A stretch of DNA of 64,000 nt from positions 62,001 through 126,000 of the forward strand of contig JADDMT010000066.1 in NCBI GenBank assembly GCA_021401465.1, read 5' to 3'. The translations under genes were made by a program, and so were the position numbers. Below, piece after piece: positions 34,195 through 46,188 of the stretch; within the stretch, counting starts at the first letter, position 1, and each line of letters begins with the position of its first letter. This DNA comes from Teratosphaeria epicoccoides (Eukaryota; Ascomycota; Dothideomycetes; Mycosphaerellales; Teratosphaeriaceae). The notes under the pieces were generated by a model. That model was not told the origin of the DNA. It did not search any database and worked only from the letters and a program-made list of their open reading frames with translations.

Positions 34195-34683
34195 TGTCAT
34201 AAGGGTAGGTGCTAATAGCAGGAAGGGGATCAGGTGTTAGACTCGCAGAGCTGTAAAGAATATCGACAATAGCAGTTGACCTTGTAACTAACTCTCCTCT
34301 AAGCAAGAGAGGATTAAATTGAGATTAAGCACGAAGCTCCTAACTGCCTGTCCTAAAGCCATCCCTATATACTAGAGAGACAGAGCAGCTCTGTTAGATC
34401 TGTCGACAGACCTAACAGATCCGTGTCTACAGATCTGTGGACTAACCCTATAGATCTAAGGGTCTGTCATCCTGTGACAGATCCCTTCTTCCTTATAGGC
34501 CTATAGATCTGTAGACTAACTCTATAGATCTAGGGATCTGTCCTCACGTGACAGATCCTTTCTCCTATGACTATGCCTATGACTTATAGTACTCCTATGA
34601 TTATACTATGACTTATAGCACTTAGGACCCTTATGATCCTGTATCCTATAGTACTCCGGACAGTACTCCTAACACTTATGACA
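34195..34683 (-). repeat. F1-d 3' LTR
   Basis: A 489-bp LTR, TGTCATAAGGG...CTTATGACA, equal in length to 40,719-41,207. Confidence 0.9.
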
Positions 34684-34873
34684 CTATCCCCCTCTTAGCC
34701 TAGCTCGTCCCTAAGCTACCTTATTAGTGCGGGGTTTCTCTTGTGACTTTTTTTACGCTATGATGTCTTCTCTTTCTACATTACTACCTTGTGTTATTCT
34801 AGACACTAACGCCCCTTTAACGCAGAAACGTAAACGCCGCGCGAATTGAATCTATCGTCAGGGCTAGGACAGC

Positions 34874-35395
34874 ATGAAGTCCTACACTTAGTGTTAAGAG
34901 TTAAAACTCGTTTGTTAGGTATACATTTCCTTAGGGAAATGTTCGCAATGTCACTTTAGTAACTATCAGAGTTGCGATGCAAAGGTGACAGAGGTCGAAT
35001 AGAAGAAGTTAGGCGATTAGCAGAAAAGACTAATTACTGATCTCGATTATGCGAAGGCGGTCTTAGCCAAGGCTTCGCAGAAGATAATAGAGGCGCATGC
35101 AAAGGAGATACATCTTTAAAAACAGTTAGACGTAGTCGACTAGGAGGTCGAAGTAGTCGCGCTCTCGAGGAGCGTGAGATCAGGGAGGATGAGGCCGAGG
35201 AACAAGCTCTCTCGCAGGCTAGGTTTCTCCTTGACCTAGATCCTTTAGCGGGTCTCGCTCTTAGTCCTACGACATGGAGCGTAATAGAGGGTTTCGCTAA
35301 CGCCTCATATTAGGGTTTCCTGGATGGCGTGATAGCCGAGCCGGTTGACAGCGTCCCGCAGGAGTCTAGTCGTGGCTTAGGATCTTCTTCCTAGG
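34874..35395 (+). pseudogene. F1-d antisense accessory gene, frameshifted
   Basis: A third copy of the F1 antisense gene, with ATG at 34,874. The first cysteine group is damaged (one Cys reads Tyr), while GKCSQCHFSNYQSC is readable in the second. A 1-nt deletion near 35,146 shifts the frame inside the coiled-coil part, unlike in F1-b and F1-c. The end is approximate, placed at the equivalent of the F1-c stop. Confidence 0.5.
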
Positions 35396-38300
35396 TTTGT
35401 TCCTCTCTCGAAACTTCGTATCTTTTGCTAACAGTTTCGCAGATGTTCTAGGGGTTCCTAGGTGTTCTCGGTACTCCTATATCCTTCCCATTTTACTAAG
35501 TACTCTCGCTGTCTGTCCCGCTAGCAAGTGTCGATAATCCTCTCGACAGTGTACTCTAGTTCTTCTACTTCAGGGTCGAGTAGTAAGGGTTCTGATTGCA
35601 GTGTAGTGTCTAGCGCTACTTGTTCTAGCAGAGAGACATAGAACACCGGGTATATTCTCATCTGCTCGGGTAGCTGTAACTCAAAATTAACTGGTCCCTT
35701 CTTGGCCTTAATCCTAAACGGTCCTAGTTTTACAGCGTCTAGTTTTTTACTCGGCTTGTCTAATTTGATGTGACAGCAGAGGAGATACACCTTGTCCCCC
35801 TCCTTTAGAATTAGTCCCTTAATTCTCTTACGATTCGCGTACTATGCTATGTTCTGCTAATAGAACTGTAGGTCAAGTCGTGCTTCTGTTTACAGTTAGC
35901 GTAGATTTCTACTTGTCTAAGTGCTACTAGGTTCAGATTACTAGCTAAGACGTCCGGAATGTCTTCTATAGCTGATCTATACGCCATCTGAAATGGCGAG
36001 AGTCCTATCGACTCTACTAGCGTACTATTATACGCAAGTTATGCTATTAGTAACAACTCTACCTAGTTATTCTAGTCCCTATTCACATAGGATCGAAGGT
36101 ACTATTCTAACGTCTGATTTAGGCGTTCTGTCTGTCTATCTGTCTAAGGGTAGAAGGAAGTACTTAGTCGATGTTTGACCTAGAATTGTCTCATTAGGGC
36201 TCTCTAGAAGTTAGAGGTAAATACAGATCCTCGATCCGTTACTAGGTCCTATAGCATGCTATGTAGTGCTACTACCCATTTAATGAAGACATACGCGATA
36301 TCTTTAGTCTTGAAGTCTTCGCGGTAAGGGATAAACTTCCTAAACTTAGTGAATTAGTCGACTACTACCATGATCCTGTCGAAGAACTCATTAGTAGCGG
36401 GTTCTCTTGACTAAGGTAGTTTCACGATAAAATCCATGGCGAGCGATTCCTATAGCCGTTAAGGTACCTTAAGTAGTTATAGTAGCCTATATGGTTTATA
36501 ATAGTCATGCTTACTTTGTTAGCAAGTTACATATCGATAGATGTAGTCCTTAATTGCCTTGCTTATCCTAGGGAAGTAATATTCTTATCAGAGAATTTGC
36601 TTCATTTTAGACACTACTAGGTGTCCTACCTAAGGTATGTTATGTCGGAGGCGTAGTAGTTCCGATTATAAAGACGTTAGCATGTATACTAATCCTTGAA
36701 ATAGAAGGATTCTGTCTTTGTCTTCCTAATCCTCCTGTCTATTAATGTCGTCGCGGACAGCGAGTGCAGTTAGGTCATAGATTAGCGCTTTCTTCAGGTC
36801 GTCCTAAAATCTACTAGTCTATGTGACAGTCGTAGCCGCGAATTAGTTGACTCCTAGCGTGCCATTGCTATTTTCCTGGAGAACAGCATGTTTCTCCTGC
36901 TTCATGCCCTTCATGTAGTCTGTCTAGCGGCTAAGTGCATCGGCGCGTGCGTTATTAGTCACCTTGCGATAGACGATCTTGCAGTTAAAACTAGAGAGCT
37001 CCTCGCTCTACTAAACCTGTCGTCAGTTTAACTCTTTTGTCGTTATGAAGTATTGCAAGTTCTTATGGTCTGTGTAGACTGTGACCTAGTGCTTAGAACC
37101 TTCTAAGTAGACTCGCCAGGCCTTGTAGGCGTCTACTATAGCTAGAAGTTCTTTGTTATAGACGTCATAATAGAGTTCCGGTCTAGATAATTTCCTTGAG
37201 TAGTAGGCGACTAGCTGTAGTCGTCTACTCGGTCCTAGTTGACTTAAGCATGCCCTGAGTGCTACGTCAGAGGCATCTGTTTCGACTATAATAGGCTTAT
37301 CTAGGTCGAATATAAGTAAGATTAGCTAATCTGTAAATTGTTGCTTAAGTTCCTTGAAGGCATTCCGTTAGGCGTCGTCCTATACGAATAGTGTATCCTT
37401 CGTCGTAAGAGTCGTAAGTAGTGCTATGATCTTCGAATAGTTTGCCACAAATCTCCTATAGAAGTTAGCGAATCTAAGGAAGGACTATACTTCCTTAACA
37501 TTAGTCGGCGTAGGCTACTCTTTTACAACCTAGACTTTCTTAGTGTCTATCTTGATTCTATTCTATGCTACTACGTAGCTAAGGAATTGTACTTCCTGCT
37601 TATGAAACTCGCTCTTCTACGGCTTAACCTTTAGCTAGTAATCCTGGAGTTTCTGAAGTACCTTGCGTATGTAAGTCCTATGCTCTTCGATCGTCTGGGA
37701 ATAGACGAGGATGTCGTCTAGGTATATAACTACAAAGACGTTAAGGTACTCTCGTAGTACGTTGTTAATAAATGCCTGCTATGTAGCTAAGGCGTTTGTT
37801 AACCTAAATAGCATAACTATGTACTCGTAGTGTCCGAACCTAGTTCGGAACGCAGTCTTCTATTCTTTGCCTTCCTTAATTCAAATTCGGTTATACGCTC
37901 TAGGTATGTCGAACTTCAAGAACTATATTACTCCTTGTAGGCGGTCCTGTAATTCTGAGAGCAAAGGAAGCGGATAACTATTCTTTATTATGATGTCGTT
38001 TAATCTACAATAATCTACGCAGAGTCGCTAGTCATCCTCCCCCTTAGGCTAAACAGGATTAGATATCTAGCTAGGGACTACGACTTGCGGATAAAGCCTT
38101 TCTAGAGGTTGTCTTCTAGGTATTTCCGGAGAATCTCTACTTTCGCTACTAATAACAGGCGAACTAATTGCTTCGTTAGTGTCTTGCTAGGGAGTAAGGG
38201 TATCCCGTAGTCCTACTCCTAGTATTCTGGCAGAGCTTCTTAGTCGGGTTCTTCCTTGAAAAGAGTAGCGAACTCTTTATACTTATCGGGAACTATGAAT

Positions 38301-40659
38301 TCGACCTTGACTTCCGATTGCGTTGCTTTAACCTATAGGACGTGTACTTCCTGTTCTAGATCCTTAATAGCGGCTACTATCTCGCTTAAAGTCATAGCAC
38401 ATATTTCGATCTTGCCTAGTACGTCATGTACTACAGGTAGAGGTATCGATCTTAAGAGTTCTAGGAACTAGATCCTCTCATTCTTCTAGTCAAGATAGGG
38501 GTTAGCATTTCTTAGCCATAGTAACCCTAGTACTACATCCGAGCCTAGTGACTCTGTGATGTCGAACTAGAGCATCTCTTAGTAGCGTCCTATCCGCAGA
38601 GGCATTATCTTAGTCTCTTCGTTAACTACTCCTTAGTTGTACGTGACCGGCTTTCTATTAATCGCTTGTAGCGAGAAAGCATTCGTCTTCGCCTGTAGCT
38701 TTATCCTAGCTGTCCTAGCGAACTTAGGCGTCATGAAGATTCCAGTACATCCTGAATCTAATAAGGCCCTAGCTAGCGTTTCGTCGATGTGTACCTATAC
38801 TCTAAGGTTGTTCGCGTATCTGGCGCTAATCGCGGCATATCGTTGCAGCCCTATCTAGTCTGTCTGTAGGTCTAATTCTAGCGGACCTCGTCGTTTCCTG
38901 AATAACTGTCTTTACGGACTAGTTCAGGGATCGTGCGGTCTCGGCTTCTTCTCTAAGCGTTACCGTTTTCTAGCCTAAGAGATCGTTCTCGTTCTTGGCC
39001 TCGCTATTCCTGCGCGTTTCTTGCGTACTCCATCTTTAAGTAATAGACTCGGAGTTGTAGCGCTCTTAGAATCTAAATACCTTTATAGGTTAGGTAGCCT
39101 CCCTAGGGCGTGAACTCTACCCTAAACGGTACAATTTCTTAGACAACTTTCTGATGCGCATGAGGTTAAGCTATAACCGGTAGTCTCCTTAAGTGTCGTC
39201 GCATACGGTCGGCTAGTTCGTCATACTAAAGCTAGTCGACATGTTGTACTCCATTAATCCATAGGTAAGCCTAAGCCTACTAGTTCTATATGATTCGGAT
39301 AATGTCGAGTCTAATGTCATGTGGCGGCATGGCCTATCGCTCTATGCTCTCGTCTTCCTCGGAATCAGGAATGACGGCTTCGACAAGCTCGTAGTTGTCG
39401 TCTAAACCTTCTTCTTCTTCTTCTAGTTCCTGTTGCCTTAGGACTGTTACACTAGAAGGTGTACCCCTTAGCGCATAGATCGACTATGCCTTATTTCGGC
39501 TAGGGTACTATCCGGAACCATCTTTATCACTCATGTGAATTCGACAATCGTCGTCGTAGCATGCAGTCTAAGTAAGTGCAGCATAGTCTGGTTCTCGAGT
39601 AGCGGCGGCCTTTTGCTTAGGTGCTGTCGTTGTTACGTAAGCCTGCTCTATCCTAGGTAGCTCTTGTCGTTGCTTCTTCGCAAAACATTCGCGGGAAAAG
39701 TGTCCTTTCTTTCTACAGTTATGGCACTCGAGATTACTCTTGTCGAATGGCTTCTTCAGACCATTGTGATTAGGAGAGCCTTTCCGCGGCTTTCCTTAGG
39801 GTCTATTCCTTAGACGCCCCTTAGTCGCATCTAACTCTATAGGTTAGAGACTATAGTAATCGCTTCGCCATTTTAGTGCTAATCGTTAGACCTTATGGTT
39901 AGCCTGTACTAGCTTGCGATTTCTATGTTGTCGTTCTTGATGTCATTCCTAGATGCGATTATCGATTCTAATCGCGAGATTGCTCATTTCCTTGAATGTC
40001 GTTAGCCGATCTCCTCGGGCAATTTCGTCTTTAAATGTCTCCTTTAGTCCCTAGTAGAACTAAGCGGCTAAAGCGTTATCATTCTAGTCGACTCGAGCAG
40101 AGAGGGTCTAAAAGTCTGCGCGGTACTTAGTAGCGGAACCCTTCTACTAGATTCCTAGGAGAGCTCTCTCGGCCTCTTGTTACTCATTACCGAGCCTAAA
40201 CGCTTCGCGTAATGCCTTAAACAAGGACTTGTCTAAGTTGAGAATCTCCCTAGTCGTCGTCTTCCTAGCTTCGGCGTTACTAACATGATCTAGATAATCT
40301 GTCAGATAAGGCTAGATAAACTCAAACGCTAGTCCCTTCAGGTAAGAGACAATGTATATCATTCGCTTATAATATGTCGTAAACCGTTCCGTATCCACGT
40401 TAAATGCTAACTAGCATTATAGGATAAACATCTCGACTTAAGATCGTTGTCCTATAAACTCTGTAGGGCTTCCTATCTTAAAGCCGTTATTACCGTGTCT
40501 ATTCCTAGTAGTTAAACCTGCGACAGATGCTAGAGCTATCTCGCTAAGGTGAATGGATTCGAGCTACTACATGACTTAAGGTATAGCGGCAACTTGTTCT
40601 CATAGTGTTAGTTAACTGTTGCTAGAACTTAAACTAACAGTTAAAGAACTACTTGACAT
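35300..40659 (-). pseudogene. F1-d gag-pol, RIP-inactivated
   Basis: Minus-strand gag-pol homologous along its length to 28,147-33,500. The ATG is complementary to 40,657-40,659. The zinc-knuckle region is near 39,690-39,730, the protease near 38,750, reverse transcriptase near 37,700, and integrase near 35,880-36,640. An 89-codon open stretch at 35,521-35,790 covers the end of integrase and the segment before the chromodomain (VYLLCCHIKLDKPSK nearby). It shares with F1-c the 1-nt deletion near 35,910, so F1-c and F1-d belong to one subfamily. The C-terminal boundary is approximate. Confidence 0.75.
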
Positions 40660-40718
40660 AGGCGTATGTTAAGCGCTTAACGAGTCTCCTAATGCTTCCT
40701 TAGAAGTAGTGCTCAAAA

Positions 40719-41207
40719 TGTCATAAGGGTAGGTGCTAATAGCAGGAAGGGGATCAGGTGTTAGACTCGCAGAGCTATGAAGAATATCGATAATAGCAGT
40801 TAACCTTGTAACTAACTCTCCTCTAAGCAAGAGAGGATTAAATTGAGATTAAGCACGAAGCTCCTAACTGCCTATCCTAAAGCTATCCCTATATACTAGA
40901 GAGACAGAGTAGCTCTGTTAGATCTGTCGACAGACCTAACAGATCTATGTCTATAGATCTGTAGACTAACCCTACAGATCTAAGGGTCTGTTATCCCATA
41001 ACAGATCCCTTCTTCCTTATAGGCCTATAGATCTGTAGACTAACTCTATAGATCCGGGGATCTGTCCTCACGTGACAGATCCTTTCTCCTATGACTATGC
41101 CTATGACTTATAGTACTCCTATGATTATACTATAACTTATAGCACTTAGGACCCTCATGATCCTGTATCCTATAGTACTCCGGATAGTACTCCTGACACT
41201 TATGACA
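40719..41207 (-). repeat. F1-d 5' LTR
   Basis: A 489-bp LTR, partner of 34,195-34,683. Confidence 0.9.
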
Positions 41208-41618
41208 TATAGTTATAGGAGTACTATGAGTTATAGGCATAGTCATAGGAGAAAGGATCTGTCACGTAAGGATAGATCCCCGGATCTATAGGGTTAGTCT
41301 ACAGATCTATAGGCCTACAAGGGAGAAGGGATCTATTGTAGGATGATAGACCCTCGGATCTGTAGGGTTAGTCTATAGATCTATAGACATAGATCTGTTA
41401 GGTCTGTTAACAGATCTAACAGAGCTACTCTGTCTCTCTAGTATATAGGGATAGCTTCAGGATAGGCAGTTAGGAGCTTCGTGCTTAATCTTAATTTAAT
41501 CCTCTCTTGCTTAGAGGAGAGTTAGTTACAAGGTTAACTGCTATTGTCGATATTCTTCATAGCTCTACGAGTCTAACACCTGATCCCCTTCCTGCTATTG
41601 GCACCTACCCTTATAACA
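41208..41618 (+). repeat. F1-c 3' LTR, right part
   Basis: The continuation of the LTR begun at 34,124. It starts with the second TATAG and ends CTTATAACA (TG changed to TA). Joined to the left part it gives about 477 bp. Confidence 0.88.
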
Positions 41619-42007
41619 CCTAAATACAGCTAAGGAGCGCGATATTGCGGCTACTAGCAAGGAAGGGCCGCTATCGCTTAAGCGTAGCGTCGCTAGTAGC
41701 TCTACTTAGGACTAATCGAGGAGAAACAAACGCAAACAATCGTGACATGTATAACAAATGCTATACTAGTAAGCTCGATAAAGGTAGCACGCTACAAGCC
41801 CTAGCGTAAGTAATACTTCTGTAACTCGCACTACTAGTTCGACTAACTAGAAGAATAAGAGCGAGAGTCAGGATGCTAGATATACACAAGAAGTAGTCGA
41901 GGGTACTAGAAGCATACTACTAGTAGGTTAGATACTAGCCCTAGACCTACAGACATTGTAATAAAACTACTAGTAGTAAATCATAAGAGACACCTTAAAG
42001 TGCTATA

Positions 42008-42245
42008 GGTATACTACTAGCACTTTTGATTACGGCTAGGTCAAGTGTGCTGTTACCCTATCTCGCGGAAATACTAGTAGTATATAGAAGGAGATGCTAC
42101 AGGTATACCGCTAGTACCTTTAGTCGCGGCTAGGTCGAGTATGCTGTTACCCTTTCTCGCAGATCTAGTGATAGCAGGTAGAGTAAGGTACTATGGGTAT
42201 ACTACTAGCACTTTTAAACGCGGCTAGGGTAGATAGTTTTTGCGG
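42008..42245. repeat. 94-bp tandem array (about 2.5 units)
   Basis: Units begin with GGTATAC at 42,008, 42,102 and 42,196, exactly 94 bp apart. They share GGTATACTACTAGCACTTTT, CGGCTAGGTCGAGT and GCTGTTACCCT words, with transitions between copies. Confidence 0.7.
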
Positions 42246-42289
42246 TCTATCGCTAGCTCTAGCCTTAACTAATAGAGCGCATGGCATCG

Positions 42290-42461
42290 ATGAATCTCAT
42301 GAAGACTAGGAGGACAAGTCACTATCTAAGAAGGCTAAGTGCAACTCTAGTCAGCTACTTAGCACCTTGTCAGATCGTGGCAAAATGTGCTAAACGGCTA
42401 ACCGGAGTTGCCCTTAGCCTTCTTAGATAGTAACTTGTCCTCCTAGTCTTTGTCAGATTCA
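42290..42461. repeat. foldback hairpin 1
   Basis: A near-perfect inverted repeat with arms of about 75 nt (GACTAGGAGGACAAGTCACT on the left, its complement near 42,430-42,447 on the right). The loop is about 20 nt around TCAGATCGTGGCAAAAT. Confidence 0.85.
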
Positions 42462-42492
42462 TGTAGCAGATCCTCCGGCCCTACCTCGATTC
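42462..42492. repeat. outer inverted repeat, left arm
   Basis: GTAGCAGATCCTCCGGCC and the following CCTCGATTC are repeated as the reverse complement at 42,670-42,699. They therefore enclose hairpin 2. Confidence 0.8.
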
Positions 42493-42493
42493 T

Positions 42494-42667
42494 GATGAAT
42501 CTGACAAAGACTAGGAGGACGAGCTACTATCTAAGAAGGTTAAGTGCAACTCTAGTTAGCCGCTTAGCACCCTGTCAGATCGTGGCAAAATGTGCTAAAC
42601 AGCTGACTAGAGTTGCCCTTAGCCTTCTTAGATAGTGACTTATCCTCCTAGTCTTCGTCAGATTCAT
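42494..42667. repeat. foldback hairpin 2
   Basis: A second copy of the hairpin at 42,290-42,461 in direct orientation, with the same arms and loop and a few transitions. The arms start GATGAATCTGAC and end with the complement GTCAGATTCATTG. Confidence 0.85.
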
Positions 42668-42669
42668 TG

Positions 42670-42699
42670 GAATCGAGGCGGGGCCGGAGGATCTGCTAC
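42670..42699. repeat. outer inverted repeat, right arm
   Basis: Reverse complement of 42,462-42,492 (GAATCGAGGCGGGGCCGGAG...). Confidence 0.8.
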
Positions 42700-42749
42700 A
42701 TAGTCGTAATATATAGTAACAGATAGACGTTATGCTAATGTCATGCTAT

Positions 42750-44357
42750 TCGCAACCTATGCCTCTACTACTAGGGCGAGGTACACTAGACCTAGGGCAT
42801 CTAGTATTAGCGGCATCCCTTCTACTACCGTTTTAGTTCAAGGTGTATACCTTCATAGTAAGGTTAATATGCTTAGTCTCTACGAGGGCCTAATAGACTA
42901 CGAAGTGTAGCCTAAGGACGTCGACTTCTTACCTGCGATTTCATAAGATGCTAAGAAGAGCAGATCCTTGTAGATGCTTAGTAAGTTCTTAAGAAAGTCA
43001 TGAATTACTACCTGCTATAGCCGCAAGTAGGTCTTCTACCTACGTGCATAACTACTTATTAGTCATGCCGCAGGATTAGCAGTTAGTGCTACTAGCTAAA
43101 AGTCTCTTATCGCATGCATATCTCTCTACTAGCTAGCGTCTAGGCAGCTAGCTAGCTTATCTACCTCGTATATTTACTACCCTTTCTACAGAGCCTTCGC
43201 TACCTGTCGTTCTAGCGCACGTCTCTCTATACGCGACAATTCCTGTTTGACTTAATCGAGAGGTATTATAGCCATGGGCTTAATGACTAGAGTGTATAAG
43301 AGCTCGACCTAGAAACCCCTCTGCCTAGGAGTAGTACTACTAATCTTGCTATTAAGCTATTCACGCTACGCTATGTCGACTTTGACCTCTAACGCCGCGG
43401 TTAGATAGCTAACACGGGTTCTTGCTCACTTGACAAATAAGTCGTACAGAGTAGTTAACTAGTCTGTTAGCTAGTAGGTCAGAAAGTCTACGTAGAGGGA
43501 TACCTTACTTGCTATACTAGGCTTAGCGAAGAAAGCAAGCATAGATCTTCGCGCCCTTGCTAATTCGTCCTAGCTAGCGATCATGGTGTACTACATGATT
43601 AGACAGTTAAAGCTAGGACTTAGTAGGGCGGGGTACTAAACATTCTGAATGCGCGATAGTAATAAGGCCTAGTCTCTTATAGTGTACTCTCGATAGGCTA
43701 TAGAAGTAGCCTCGCTTAGTCGGTACAAAAGTAGCTACTAGCTAGGAGCAGGCTCCTTCTAATCTAAGATCAGCTAGCTGTTATTACTAACTAGCCTGCG
43801 TAGCTAGCGGATTAGCCCGGAATAGACCTATAGCTCGAACATCTCTAGCACGCCCTTTGCAAATACTATCTAAAAGCCGTTAGGGCATCTAGTAGCCTGC
43901 TTAATGCAGGCTGTAGGGGTATGACCGAGCCTTGCCTAGATGAAGCGCTACAAGTCTACGCTTCCCTAGTAGTCCTGTATGGTACTAGAGATTAGTTAGT
44001 AACAGTATTGCCTCTAAGGCCTAGCTATAACACATACTACTAGCTCTTGCCTAGCATCTTAGCACAGAAGTCTAGGAAGGATACACTATCTAGCGCAGCT
44101 AGCTTTATACTCGCTCGGAGGCTAATTAGGCTACCGCTGTATGTGACGTCAAGTACCTTGTCCCTAGCTTAATGCTCTACCTAAGAGGCGTAGTTAACGA
44201 GATCCTTGTAGGCATTAAAGTCCGGATATGCCTTCTATAGCGTGACGGCAGCTTCTAATGCCTAGATAGTATCGCGGACGTAGTTAGCCGCAAACTTGGC
44301 GTGCTTAGAACCTACACTAATCGCTAGCTCTAGGTCTAGGGTCAGATTAGTCGACAT
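42750..44357 (-). pseudogene. long unknown gene, RIP-inactivated
   Basis: From an ATG complementary to 44,355-44,357 a minus-strand frame runs about 230 codons with only RIP-type stops, beginning MSTNLTLDLELAISVGSKHA. After one frame change near 43,600 it continues for about 280 more codons. The second part is helical and charged, for example RRSMLAFFAKPSIASKVSLY and LSRIERRALERQVAKAL. No reverse transcriptase, integrase, transposase or helicase motif is seen. A single-exon protein of over 500 residues is implied. Function unknown; whether it is a host gene or element cargo is open. Confidence 0.45.
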
Positions 44358-44619
44358 AGTAGGTTTAGAATCTACTAGCATGTTAGTACATAGTCTTGTT
44401 ATACAAGCATATAATGCTTACATGCTATAGTATTATTAGTATACTAGTATCAATATAGATGCTAAAGAAGAAGCTAAGTACTAGATAAGGTAGTTGTTTA
44501 AAAGAAAGAAGTTCAAAGTACTAAGCTTCTTTTGTATTTTAGTAGCTATAGGTCATGTGCTCTACATAGTCGCTAACTGTACACGTTATATCATCACATT
44601 ATTAGATTCTGCCTAAGAA

Positions 44620-44705
44620 ATGACTAGAAATGGAAGGCATATGACGCTACTACCTGAAAAATGGCTAGAAACAGAAGGCACGCGACGCTGTTACAGATTC
44701 GGTTA
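44620..44705. repeat. imperfect direct repeat
   Basis: Two copies of a roughly 42-bp word (GACTAGAAATGGAAGGCATA... then GGCTAGAAACAGAAGGCACG...), both leading to GACGCT. The second differs from the first mainly by transitions. Confidence 0.45.
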
Positions 44706-45207
44706 AATATTACACACTACTGCCTAGGCACATGACTAAATGAAGAAGGCACAATATCAGGCGATTCTACCTTAAAAGGCAGTAAAAAATGATCCTTGTA
44801 GTTACGACCTACTAACCTTATCTACTACTATACAGAGGCATTAGGAATAGTAGTAACTACAATATAGTTACACTAACGCTAGCTTAATGGCAGCATGTAC
44901 ACTTGGCAGATATAGCTACATAGGATAGATGTCGCCATAGTTGCTACTTCTTTGTTAAGAGCGCATAACTACCTACATGTAGCACATAGCGGCACATAGT
45001 AGCTAACTAATCTAGACGGCAGTTATAACAGCCTCATGTACGCTAGCTAGGCGGTAGCACGTGTACTTAGTAGCAAGAGATATCTATATCTACTACTACT
45101 CTTCTACTTTAACTCTTCACTAATGATATCAACTAACTTCGAAGACTTACCTGATATACATAAGGAGTAGTAACATTAATTAACCCTCTATCTTACTATT
45201 TAAGACA

Positions 45208-46188
45208 ATGGCTAGCATAGTCGCTTAATGCGCTAATTTTAGCATCGACAGCCTACTCAAGAAGTGCCTATATTAGGTAGTAGCCTACTATAGCAAGAAT
45301 TGCTAGACAATCGACTAGCACGATAACTACAAGGATAGCTCCGCTAAGCAGCTAACCTGGAATAGGAATTAGTATGCAGTTAACCCTAAGATATGACGAC
45401 TAGTTACTAACTTCATGTTTACTAGACGCGTTAAAACCCTGCTGTTTAAGAAGATCTTTAAAGGGGAGGACATAGCGAGTCGCGTAACAAGGGAGCGGGC
45501 TAATAGTATACTACCCCTAATCATAAACAAGGTGTTCGAAGTGCTACTTACTAGACCGCTAGGTACACATGAGCTTTTCTTTAGCAGGCTAACTGTCGTC
45601 AGTTATAATGGGACCCCTAACACCCCTTAGATGAGTGTTAGGGAGGTCCGTGTGTTTAGGAGCAAAAGGAATAGGAAGGTTGTCTTCATTGTAATAAAGA
45701 CAGAAGATGCTAATTAGTTAGGCTAAAAGAAGGTCAATATTAAGTACAAGACAGAAGACTAGTATACCTAGGCATTCTACTAAGGCCTGTAGAAAACCTA
45801 CGACATAGAGCCATTATATAACGAGTTCTCTCTACAGTTTAGACAGCGTCTATAGGGCGAGTTTAGCGACGTCGTCATAGGAGCCCGCAACAACTTGGCT
45901 ACTTTAAATAGCATAATAAACAAGCCGTTTATTGTCTAGTACTATGTACAGAGGAACGAGATACGCTAACAAGTGCATATATGTATCTCGACACATGTTT
46001 CTAAGGCTATAGTAGGCTAGCAAGCAGGCGGGTGTAGAGACATAGTAGTATTCTAAAGGGGGGTCTAGCTATTGTTTCTGAAGTCTAGCGAGCTAGCGGA
46101 GATAGTATTACTTATAGTTTACTTGTTTCTTAGCTCCTGTAAGACTAGCATGCTAGTAAGAGCTATAGTCCCTATTAATTTAATATAG
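45208..46188 (+). pseudogene. unknown single-exon gene, RIP-inactivated, frame intact
   Basis: A 327-codon frame from ATG 45,208 to TAG 46,186-46,188 keeps one phase with no indel. The internal stops are TAG/TAA apart from possible exceptions I could not check. Readable stretches include FKKIFKGEDIASRVTRERAN, TRPLGTHELFFSRLTVVSYN and VVIGARNNLATLNSIINKPF, the style of a folded alpha/beta protein. The last 30 residues are hydrophobic (LAEIVLLIVYLFLSS). I do not recognise the family. The preserved phase shows it was a real gene when RIP struck. Confidence 0.5.

Larger units (their letters stand above)
34195..41207 (-). mobile_element. F1-d: complete Ty3/gypsy element nested in F1-c LTR
   Basis: A 7,013-bp minus-oriented F1 copy with two 489-bp LTRs, flanked by TATAG at 34,190-34,194 and 41,208-41,212. 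Removing it and one TATAG restores a continuous F1 LTR. It is therefore younger than F1-c. Together the two copies form an inverted repeat of about 6.4 kb per arm. It has the same layout as F1-b, including the antisense gene, and is inactivated by TAG/TAA stops. Confidence 0.92.

Noticed and set aside
41619..41623. CCTAA after the F1-c 3' LTR as partner of CTTAG at 27,636-27,640
   Set aside because: Two of five bases differ and the right-hand DNA is not F1-e leader, so it is not an accepted target duplication, although RIP changes could explain it.
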